Assembly: GCA_001929475.1 (NCBI GenBank)
Contig: LXFE01000186.1
Span: 1 to 23,413, forward strand
Direction of reading: 5' to 3'
DNA length: 23,413 nt
Source of the DNA: Neolecta irregularis DAH-3
Lineage: Eukaryota; Ascomycota; Neolectomycetes; Neolectales; Neolectaceae
The first letter of the stretch is position 1. The number at the start of each line of letters is the position of its first letter. Position numbers and translations under genes: made by a program. The notes beneath the pieces are model-generated. The model was given only the letters and a program-made list of their open reading frames with translations. It did not search any database and was not told the DNA's origin. Shown here in pieces: positions 10,976-18,683 of this stretch.

Positions 10976-11800
10976 TCAACTTCCTGTTCCCCAGCTATTC
11001 ATATTGGCCCCAGGAACGGCGTTTTTATGATCGGACGGATTCGCAGCAGCCTATAAACTTCAGAAAGCGGCATTTACAAGACATACTTCGTAGAGCGTGA
11101 TAACGGGGTTCTTGGATAACTGGTATGTTTAGAAATTTGATGGGGCAAGAGAGGGCATAACACCTTTTTCCATTCTCCTCGTAGTCCCAGATACCACAGT
11201 GTAGTAACGTCTGCGCCCCAAGAGCTCTCTATGAACAATGTGATGCTTTGGCAATTTGCAAAGAGAGCGGGTTTTACGGGATATTCTATGATTTCATTTG
11301 ATTGTGCACATTCGATTGTGTGGGTAGGTTTTGCATCTGCGGCTGTACTAAAGTCGAGGTCGTCCCTGTTGATGTAGATCTTGAGTGAGTTTGGGGATTC
11401 CTGGCTGCAAGGAGCACGTAGGAGAATGGATTTTAGTTTTACGAGTCCGGTGAAACTTGGATTCAGGATGATATTTTGAAGGGAGGATACGGGATATGGA
11501 GAATGATTTGCTGGTCTGAATCGCTCTGGAGGAACTAGAAATAGTTAATTTTAGCAGCTCTACGACTGGCTGCCTGTGTAGTATCCAAACGACTGTCCCA
11601 CGGCTTTATGATGGCCTTTCCCATTCCCTCTTCAGCCTCGTTCAAGGCGCGAACCTGGTGGTGAGTATTTTTCGCTGGAGGAGAGAAAAAACATTGTCTC
11701 TGTCTATGTATTCATACAATGAATCTGCAGCTCCAGAAACCAAAGGCGCATCGTGATCGTGATCGTGATCGTGTTCGTGCGAGCAGGGCGTGGGAGTCAT
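10976..11800 (-). CDS. PITHD1: PITH-domain protein (PITHD1 homologue)
   Basis: PITH domains bind the proteasome in thioredoxin-like TXNL1; PITHD1-type proteins are thought to be proteasome-interacting. Exons 11800-11693, 11654-11574, 11534-11491, 11455-11164, 11119-11087 and 11050-10976 give 210 aa, the normal length. The N-terminus has a His-Asp repeat (HEHDHDHDHDAP), then LYEYIDRDNV, ALNEAEEG, IIKPWDSRLDTTQ, FLQSDSDQQIILHIPFTG, VKLKSILLRAP, NRDDLDFSTA, TLWYLGLRGEWKK and YEAAANPSDHK. These are the PITH landmarks in order. Four introns are GT-AG (38, 35, 44, 36 nt). The second (11535-11573, 39 nt) must start with GC (GCAGCC) to keep FLQSDSD in frame, so it is a weak GC-AG candidate. The gene is divergent from RRP40 over 66 bp. 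Confidence 0.9.
11750..11773. repeat. Hexanucleotide microsatellite (ATCGTG)x4 encoding the His-Asp repeat
   Basis: Four exact copies of ATCGTG. On the minus strand they encode four His-Asp pairs in the N-terminus of the PITH-domain protein. Repeat-number variation would change the length of this possibly metal-binding tail without breaking the frame. Confidence 0.85.
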
Positions 11801-11866
11801 AGGAGAGCAACCTCCAGATTAAATATTATTATTCGAGATCACCAGAATAAATATTACTACACCATA
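11801..11866. promoter_or_regulatory. Very short divergent promoter, PITHD1 / RRP40
   Basis: The two ATG codons are 66 bp apart. The sequence is AT-rich toward RRP40, with TTAAATATTATTATT as a possible TATA-like element. A shared bidirectional promoter, or core promoters inside the neighbouring coding region, is the likely arrangement. Confidence 0.4.
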
Positions 11867-12615
11867 ATGACAGAAATCGTTCTTCCAGGCTCGGCGCTGC
11901 ACCACCAGACGCTTGCGCGCATCGGTCCCGGGCTCCAGCAGCGCGGCGAGCAGATTACCGCGACAAAAGCAGGCGAACTGATCTGCAGCGACAAAGGCGC
12001 TTTTGTATCTTTTACGCAGAAACGCGAATGTATTTTTTGACCGGCATCCGCTAATTCAGCAGTATGTCCCGGTCATGAACGACTCGGTGGTCGGCCAGAT
12101 CGTTGCGCGTCATGCGGAAGGCTACAAAGTCGATATTGGTTCTGCTGTTGCTGCTCAGCTCGACCATCTCGCCTTCGAAGGAGCTAATCGCAAAAACAAA
12201 CCAAACCTCCAGGTCGGCCATCTCGTCTATGCCCGAGTTTCGTTTGCAAACAAGTTCACAGAACCTGAAATTGCATGTTTTCACCCGACTACAGGCAAAT
12301 CTGCAGGGTTTGGCCTACTCGAAGGCGGCACCATGATCACAGTTTCTCTCGGCGTTGCAAGATAGTAACTGCTTCTTTTGATTACAGGAACTCATCTGCC
12401 ACAGTCTACTCCGTCCTGAATGCGAATTGCTCCTGCTGCTATCCCATCATCTCAAATACGAAGTAGCCATCGGCATGAACGGCCGTGTCTGGATCAACGC
12501 AGAGTCCATAAAAGCTGCTATCGTGGTCTCCCGCTGCATAGAGTCTTTCAACGATTCAAAATCCACAGACGTCAGTGGGCTCGTTAGAAGCATTGTCAAA
12601 CAGGTTGGTCCGTAA
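11867..12615 (+). CDS. RRP40: Exosome complex cap subunit Rrp40 (EXOSC3)
   Basis: S1/KH cap protein of the RNA exosome, which degrades and processes RNA in nucleus and cytoplasm. Exons 11867-12025, 12063-12353 and 12388-12615 give 225 aa. The N-terminal domain reads IVLPGSALH and RIGPGLQQ, followed by the S1 domain (YVPVMNDSVVGQIVARHAEG, YKVDIGSA), NKPNLQVGHLVYARV, KSAGFG and the KH-type GMNGRVW motif typical of Rrp40. The second intron (34 nt, 12354-12387) is GT-AG. The first is unusual. Joining QKR directly to YVPV, as in other Rrp40 proteins, needs an intron 12026-12062 that starts GA (GAATGT) and ends CAG. The only GT choice in phase is 12005 (GTATCT), which would remove VSFTQKR. Identity is certain; this junction is not. 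Confidence 0.92.
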
Positions 12616-12816
12616 TTTGATTTATGTAGGTACACCAAAAATCTAGGGACTTTGTAGATTTGCAACATATTCATATACATACTCAGCCGATATTTAAATA
12701 TTAAGCTCAATTGTTTCCTCTGTATTACTGGAGGAGTATGATGAGAGGTTATTCTAAATCCAAACCCACAAACTCATATTCATGATCTGCCCGACGAGTC
12801 AAATCAAAGAAACCTC

Positions 12817-14428
12817 ATGAATACCCCAACCTATTTCTCCATTTTCAATCCCTCGCTAGGAACTACTGACGAAACTCTCCTCCGTCAAATTCTCTTCTAC
12901 TACTCTCCCATTCCCGTCTCCATTAATGAAAAACTCCGAAGAGTAGGGTTGGCCCAAGGGATGGTCGAGTTTGCTAGACCTTTTGCCAAGGGAAAACCAG
13001 TTTCGTATATAAGAACTCATAAAGCGTGGGTACTCCTGCTGGAAGTAGAACACAATTGGTGGATATTAGCTGTAGGTAATCCCCTTGGCTTTATTGGCAT
13101 TTTTGACGAGGTAGAATATCCCATTGACAGAAATACCCAACTCTAATCCAAAACAACTTGTCACTTTCTCTGAAACCGAGGTCCCTTCGCCCGAACTGCT
13201 ACAAGCTGGTATATTGAGAGGCTATCGCCTATGGAGACTTCTCAATGGATCTTTTGAAAATGGCCTCAAGGTGCACGGCACTGAAAGGTTATCATCACTA
13301 TTGGATAATTGGTGGAGTACATGGGTTAATAAATGGAAATTTCAACTATACTCATCCCTAATCGAAGAATTTTGGGGTGGTACTTCATCTCTTTTTATTC
13401 ATTCTCTCACACACTAGGAACAATTATGTCTCAACCCATGATTCAAAAGGAAGGAGTACCAGAAATATACCTGTTTGTAAATCGGTTGAGGTCTGAAACT
13501 GGAAATGACGTGTATGATATGCTCATTCACCGTATCTCGGATAAACGAGGATGTGCCTTTACAGGAACAGGAAAATTATCCCCATTCCAAACTCGGAATT
13601 TATCAATTTGGATCGATAAATTAGTTGATGACATCGCTGATTCATCATTGTCTATTGCAGAATCTTCCGTCTATGAAAAGTTCAAGGTCTCTGGGGATGC
13701 TATGATGAATGTATTATCATTCGGCGGCTATGGACTTTTAAAGAGGACTTTGCTCGAAAAGAAAGTTGAAGGCTTAGAGAAGGAAATTGGGAGTTTTGTC
13801 GTGGGATTGATGAGCCCTGCTTCAGAAGAGAATGAAGCTGTAATTGGAGAAAAGACAGTTTACCTTGAAGACGATCATATTACTCGACTGGGACTAGGAA
13901 ACGACGACGGTGATGTCAACAATTCAAGATTCAGGATTGTTGTGTGGAAGGTATAGGTGTTACCTTTACAAAGACTGACAATAGACCAGGGAATATGTGT
14001 TTACAATATTGATGAAACTCGACTCGGCTCATCTCCAGTCTGAAGAATTCTACATCGATCTCGGAATCGACCTTGATAACCTTGTTCCTTATATCTCAAT
14101 GAGCCCAATCCCGGAACCTACTGAAGACATATTTTTTCATTTAATCTACAATCCCTCATCGTTAACGGTTACCTCCACACTTCCACCCACAAACGCCTCA
14201 TTATGGACTGCTGAAGATGGCGTGCATCTACATACCCAGATCCTTCTTCTACCTCATGGAAGTTCAACGCGAACACAGCGTGGCTGGTGGATCTTCAAGA
14301 CAAAAGTGGAGGAGAAAGAAATTGTTGTACTGAGAAAGGCGCTCATTAAAGAAAGGGATGGCCTTGAAGATTTCGAAGATGAGGTCAAAGCTTTTATCGG
14401 GGACGTGTTAACTTCTTCATCCAACTAA
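12817..14428 (+). CDS. CCZ1: Vacuolar fusion protein Ccz1
   Basis: Ccz1 and Mon1 form the guanine nucleotide exchange factor for the Rab7 GTPase Ypt7 on late endosomes, vacuoles and autophagosomes. Exons 12817-13075, 13131-13379, 13418-13950 and 13985-14428 give 494 aa. The N-terminal longin domain is diagnostic: FSIFNPSLGTTDETLLRQIL, FYYSP, EKLRRVGLAQGMVEF, then WVLLLEVEHNWWILAVEIP across intron 1. The middle has the second longin-like region with SLLDNWWSTWV. The C-terminal part is less conserved and ends in a long acidic helix. The three GT-AG introns are 55, 38 and 34 nt, the first being the longest in the window. The gene is followed after 44 bp by the MITE, which may sit within its 3' UTR. 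Confidence 0.88.
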
Positions 14429-14472
14429 TTGTCATTTTAATGGTGTATATTATCCAGATCTTTTTATCTTTA

Positions 14473-14823
14473 GGGTGCGTTCGCGAGCAAGATTGACCCA
14501 CCTATTGCAATTTTAGCTGATATTGACAAATTCCGATTTGTCGTCTCGTTCGGCGCCACACAACTTACAACTTTACTTTGCAATATTCGTCGAAAAAACG
14601 CGAGAAAGAATCCCAGATCTGGTAAGTGTGCGTCTGCCACTCGAACTCAACATCAATTCAAATTTGCTAAAAATTACGTAGTGTTGTTATATTTGGATGA
14701 AAATGTTAGTGGCAGATGCACACTTACTAGATCTGGGATTCTTTCTCGCGTTTTTTCGACGAATATTGCAAAGTAAAGTTGTAAATTGCAATAGGTGGGT
14801 CAATCTTGCTCGCGAACGCACCC
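14473..14823. mobile_element. PIF/Harbinger-like MITE with long terminal inverted repeats
   Basis: A 351-bp non-coding hairpin element. The outer 41 bp (14473-14513) are a perfect inverted match to 14783-14823, beginning GGGTGCGTTCGCGAGC. A second 75-bp block (14567-14641) is inverted at 14708-14782 with two mismatches, so the arms agree at 114 of 116 positions. The left arm has 53 extra bases (14514-14566), and the centre is a 66-bp loop (14642-14707). The element is flanked by TTA on both sides (14470-14472 and 14824-14826). A 3-bp TWA target duplication with GG-starting termini is the established signature of PIF/Harbinger elements and Tourist-type MITEs. There is no transposase. The near-identical arms suggest a young insertion. 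It lies 60 bp before the ATG of the next gene. Confidence 0.8.
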
Positions 14824-14883
14824 TTAGTGTTTGAATACCCCGCGCCCAGTTACAACTCTAGATCCACCGCTCCGTTCATTGCC

Positions 14884-15444
14884 ATGACCTTTGTAACAAA
14901 ACGACTTCAGCGCTCCGCTTCATATTTTACTGGCACTCGATACATCATCTTGACTGTCCTTGCGGTAACAGTCCTAGTGTACTTTCGCTGGGCCGTACCA
15001 AAAGCACTTGGTTACACCAACAACCCCGCAAATTATAAACTTCTTGACTCAAAATTCGGGTTCTATCCATCCACCGTGTACGATTTATTCCAGGCACTAG
15101 GGCCGAATGGCCGTCGTGCATACCAAATCATAAATTACGTTGATTATATTATGGTTCCGATGGTCTTGGCGCACTGGTTTGTCGCGACGATGCCTGGTAC
15201 AACAGACGCAACCGATTCATGGAACGATAAAGTCTTCTGGGCCAGTAATTTCCTCATGTGCGATGTCATCGAAAATACCTGTATATGGTGGCTTTTAAGA
15301 AGTTATCCTACGGTTTTTCGTGTCATTGCTGTTATTGCTAGTTTGGCAGGGATACTTAAATGGGTCAGTGTCGGTTTTTGTGTGGTAACTATTACATGGA
15401 GAATTGCTATGAAGCCTTTGACAAGGAAGAAGAGAAGGCATTGA
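14884..15444 (+). CDS. Small multi-TM membrane protein, conserved orphan
   Basis: A 186-aa intronless reading frame from the first ATG, MTFVTKRLQRS. One hydrophobic segment follows the N-terminus (residues about 19-36), and three or four more follow the motif region (YIMVPMVLAHWFVATM, NFLMCDVIENTCIWWLLR, VIAVIASLAGILKW, VGFCVVTITW), with a very basic end KPLTRKKRRH. The segment DSKFGFYPSTVYDLFQALGP, then NGRRAYQ, recalls a small membrane-protein family I remember from fungi and bacteria with a D..FGY..V..L....G..GR..Y pattern; I cannot give it a function. The same frame is open into the MITE on its left, but without an ATG. The MITE therefore probably supplies part of its 5' UTR or promoter. 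Confidence 0.72.
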   Translation: MTFVTKRLQRSASYFTGTRYIILTVLAVTVLVYFRWAVPKALGYTNNPANYKLLDSKFGFYPSTVYDLFQALGPNGRRAYQIINYVDYIMVPMVLAHWFVATMPGTTDATDSWNDKVFWASNFLMCDVIENTCIWWLLRSYPTVFRVIAVIASLAGILKWVSVGFCVVTITWRIAMKPLTRKKRRH

Positions 15445-15544
15445 TTGATATCGGATCATTTTGGGTTCAAGTTCTCAGATGATAAATCGTGTATAAGATG
15501 GTATTTACACTCAATTTTACAAAGAAAGATCAGATTTTGCTATT

Positions 15545-16314
15545 TCAATCCCTCGCAGTCTTCTCACGTTTCCAGGTAGCATAGACACTCTTCTTTGAAG
15601 CCAATTCAATTCTCTTGACAAAATCACCCACTTCTCCTCCGTCAGGACAATTTATCCATTGATCATTATCTCGGATGCATTCTTGTTTTCCATCAATGAA
15701 AACCGTGCAACTCTTGTCTACGCCAAGTCGTCGAGTACGCTCTGCGCTTTGACTAAGAAGATCTTTTCCTTTTGTATAAACACAGTCAGGGTATGAGAAC
15801 CCGCATGGATCGGCGTTTGATGGAATTGCCTCTTGATCTCTATTCTGGCATAAAATAAAAGGAAGAGTCTGAGCGGGATTGAGCAACTGGACACTAAACA
15901 TATTAGACATATGGAGATTAGCTGCAAAGCACCAGAGTTGCTGCATATTTCCCAAGCACTCGTCCATACCATGCTTACATTCCAGATCTCCGTTGTTTTC
16001 CCTGAATAGTAAACCTTGGAACTAGAAACGGTATACTCTGCGATATAACTGAATCTCAAATCCACCGGAGTCTGTACTTTATTCACTAATAGTTTAAGAT
16101 TTTGCAGTCAAGCCCACTTACAAACATCTTTAAAGGTAGCTTCACAATACTTTGCATCAGGGCATATCGACATAACGAATAGCTCAACTGATACTGGATT
16201 TGTTGTGGCGATAAAGCGCCGGAAGAACAAAATGAATAACAGGGTGATTAAAGCTAAATGTGGAACCCAATGGATTCTTTTGCTTTGGGTCATTGGAGCA
16301 ATCTTTTCTTCCAT
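15545..16314 (-). CDS. GILT-family protein (gamma-interferon-inducible thiol reductase-like), membrane-anchored
   Basis: GILT proteins reduce disulfides in acidic lumenal compartments. Exons 16314-16122, 16085-16037 and 16001-15545 give 232 aa. A signal anchor (HLALITLLFILFF, residues about 19-31) precedes PVSVELFVMSICPDAKYC. The GILT signature appears as CKHGMDECLGN and a downstream Cys, with one residue more than the classical CQHGx2ECx2Nx4C pattern. Further Cys pairs (DPCGFSYPDC, SCTVFIDGKQEC) complete the fold. The animal CxxC active site is replaced by C-x5-C, so thiol reductase activity is doubtful. Introns are 36 nt (16086-16121) and 35 nt (16002-16036), GT-AG, and both are needed for frame. 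The anchor suggests a type II vacuolar or secretory-pathway protein. Another possible reading frame overlaps its first exon on the same strand. Confidence 0.82.
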
Positions 16315-16619
16315 AAGAAAACAAGGAGATTGCGGTCAGGATGGCTGGTATCGCCTCCACATGATTCACTTTTATGATTGGCGTAGATAGTTCTGAGGCT
16401 AATAGAAACCATGCGATACCGGCGCAAACTATTTGTTTCCTCTGCAAAATACCATCCAAGGACCGCTATTTCGTTATCTGATCTGCAAGAGAAAGTTCAC
16501 CGACGACATCCTTTTCAGGGTTTAATCCTCCTGTCATGATAATCCAATCAGCGGGAAAAGTTAGTGTATTCTGCCCACATAGATTTCCAAGTGAGACATA
16601 CTCTAAAAGACCCAAACAT
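16184..16619 (-). CDS. Possible small membrane protein overlapping the GILT gene start (doubtful)
   Basis: A protein-like frame lies upstream of and partly inside the first GILT exon, same strand, different frame. A model with exons 16619-16602, 16570-16505 and 16465-16184 gives 121 aa: MFGSFR, then FPADWIIMTGGLNPEKDV, then QIVCAGIAWFLLASELSTP and VEAIPAILTAISLF as hydrophobic stretches. Introns would be 31 nt (16571-16601) and 39 nt (16466-16504); the latter removes an in-frame TAG. I do not recognise the family. The last 131 nt overlap GILT coding DNA, which is suspicious, so the true 3' end may differ or the whole may be a chance frame. Confidence 0.3.
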
Positions 16620-16705
16620 AATCTTTCCGCTATATCAGCGGGCTAAGTTTAATAAACACTACGCCGGTTTGTGGTTTTCTCCCACTTCACTTAAGCTTTT
16701 GCACC

Positions 16706-17959
16706 ATGCAGGGAGAACGTCCTGGCGATAAAAGTCGATTTTATTCCTCCGGATCGCCCACAGAATCTTCCGATATTTATCCGTGGTCAACAATGGATAG
16801 AAAAGAACCCGGGGAACCATCCGAGTCGAATTTCCCCGAAAAAGAGCATTTTTCAAGGGATCCTTCGCCAAAACCATACAAACCCATTGGAGGACCTGAT
16901 CCGTTGTGGTTCGAGTCGCCATGGACTTTGGGCAAAATAACTATTCATATTGGAGACGAGGTGTTTCGCGTTACAAGAGATCAACTCTGCAATCGAAGTA
17001 ACTATTTCAAGGAACTTATAAAAGCCCATCAAGGTTCGCTTCCACCCCACCACCGAATAAACTTCCCCTCCACCGAATTTATAACCCCTATTCTTCGGTA
17101 CTGGTTCGATGACGATATGTCGTTGCTGCGGTCACTTGAATATAATGTTCGTAGATCAACAGAATTGAAAGCACTGCTCGTAAATGCCGATTACATAGGA
17201 CTGGACTCGGCATATTGGAGAAGTTTCTACATTCCTCTTGTCGTGAAACAAATCGAATGTGCCTCAGCTTCGAAATGGTGGAGCAAAGAATTTCTCTCGG
17301 ACAAGTTGTTGACTTCAGTACTTGATAAACTTCAGGGTTATTGGTCTTTGCGGGCTGCGCTAGCATGGTACGAGAATAGCATTCGAGATGAACTGTCAGC
17401 TTCGCAACTGGACAATCTAAACCTTTTCCTGAAACAATTAGGACCTATCTGTACTCGCGCACTTTTACAAGTTAGCGAAAGTCAAACCTCTCGGCTTCGG
17501 AAACAATTCCCAATTGCCATGAGAGCCCTTGTTCCTCGTGTCAATCCGCAAAATTCTTTCACAGAGTCGGCTGTAGAATATAGTTCGAAATCATCCGTTC
17601 AGTCTCAGCCATCGTTTGGAATTCAATCGCAGTCATCATCCGTACGTTTACCAACCCCATCCAACTTTCCTGTTGATACCTTCGGGAAGCGATATCTTGA
17701 TATAAATGAACTCAAACGACAACTTGACCAAGCTAAAACGCAGCTCGCATGCTATCGTTGTCCTGTATGTCAACAAGTCATTCCTCGAGCTGCCAAGGAG
17801 ACGTTGACGTGCATTCGCCTATGGCATTCTAGGCAAGTTATCGTGGGCAGTCGTGGTATTCAGAAATGGCCTTGTTGCGGGAAAGTGATAGAAGCAGGAG
17901 TTCCGAGTGGTTGCAAATTCGAGATCACGAGTCATTCTGGTAATGCTTTCTCCCTGTAA
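16706..17959 (+). CDS. BTB/T1-domain protein with C-terminal Cys-rich module
   Basis: An intronless 417-aa protein. After a disordered, charged N-terminus (residues 1-75) comes a BTB fold of the potassium-channel T1/KCTD type: ITIHIGDEVFRVTRDQLCN, RSNYFKELI, and a trailing region to about residue 170. Such domains mediate oligomerisation and often Cullin-3 binding; the partner here is unknown. The middle part is helical (FLSDKLLTSVLDKLQGYW) and is followed by a Ser/Gln-rich linker and a short coiled coil (DINELKRQLDQAKTQL). The C-terminus has CYRCPVC, then KWPCCGK and GC, spaced like a zinc-binding module seen in fungal BTB proteins. The absence of introns stands out against nearly all neighbours. 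It may act as an E3 adaptor or transcription cofactor, but no specific role can be assigned. Confidence 0.75.
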   Translation: MQGERPGDKSRFYSSGSPTESSDIYPWSTMDRKEPGEPSESNFPEKEHFSRDPSPKPYKPIGGPDPLWFESPWTLGKITIHIGDEVFRVTRDQLCNRSNYFKELIKAHQGSLPPHHRINFPSTEFITPILRYWFDDDMSLLRSLEYNVRRSTELKALLVNADYIGLDSAYWRSFYIPLVVKQIECASASKWWSKEFLSDKLLTSVLDKLQGYWSLRAALAWYENSIRDELSASQLDNLNLFLKQLGPICTRALLQVSESQTSRLRKQFPIAMRALVPRVNPQNSFTESAVEYSSKSSVQSQPSFGIQSQSSSVRLPTPSNFPVDTFGKRYLDINELKRQLDQAKTQLACYRCPVCQQVIPRAAKETLTCIRLWHSRQVIVGSRGIQKWPCCGKVIEAGVPSGCKFEITSHSGNAFSL

Positions 17960-18683
17960 TCTTGCTGACGACATCTTAGACGATGTTTGTCATTAAATGT
18001 GGAAACAGTTGAGGCGTTGGACTTTATTACAATTCTACCACCCGTCTTCCAATTATATTTCAAGCATGTAAGCTGGATGTTTGTCTTGCGGAATAGGAAT
18101 CGAACGGTCGAGGCATAGTACCTGCAGTTAATAACTCTTAGACTTTGTTTCGAAAGATTCATGTCCTTGGAAACCCTTTCAGTCAGGTCTCGGAGGTATT
18201 GGCACTTGAACCGACTTTAGGAGCTTATACGTCTCAAGATTAACGTTCAATATGGTTAGTGCATCATCCTTGCAAGCACAGCTTCATTCTATTATGTATC
18301 AGAAGAAAGGAAAGAGAATGCAATGCAATCATATTCACGTCTTTTTGGATTTATATTCCTTATTCTAGAGAATATGGGATCCGCTCATCAATCATTCGTC
18401 TCATCGTATGGCAGTTATTTGAAAAGAGCTAGAAACGTTAGCTTCATTTGAGAATATGGGAATCCAAGTACATTTCCAATATTTAAACCTATGTTCTATA
18501 CTCAAATATGACTATTGTTCTCAAGGAACAGTACCACATGCGACGAATCAAGCTTGAATGGCGGTAATTTACTGTCTGACGTCGGATTTACAGAGTTTCA
18601 TTAGATGGGCCGCCACCTCCACCAAAGTGAACCTCTGTTACGAAACATTCCCCGCTCTTTTCTAGATTTAATTATCAAATCCA
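17960..18683. other. Intergenic region, BTB gene to alcohol oxidase
   Basis: 724 bp, the longest gene-free stretch. I see no convincing reading frame. A 12-bp direct repeat GAGAATATGGGA occurs at 18368-18379 and 18450-18461, 82 bp apart. The right part should contain the alcohol oxidase promoter. No RNA gene was recognised. Confidence 0.45.

Noticed and set aside
14606-14692. Intron-like pattern in the MITE (GGTAAGT in the left arm, ACGTAG in the loop), hinting at an introner element
   Set aside because: The element lies between genes, not within a coding sequence, and its TTA duplication and inverted termini fit a Harbinger-type MITE.
18075-18130. tRNA-like T-loop (GTTCGATTC on the minus strand)
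   Set aside because: No matching 5' acceptor strand, no proper T-stem and no recognisable anticodon arm upstream.
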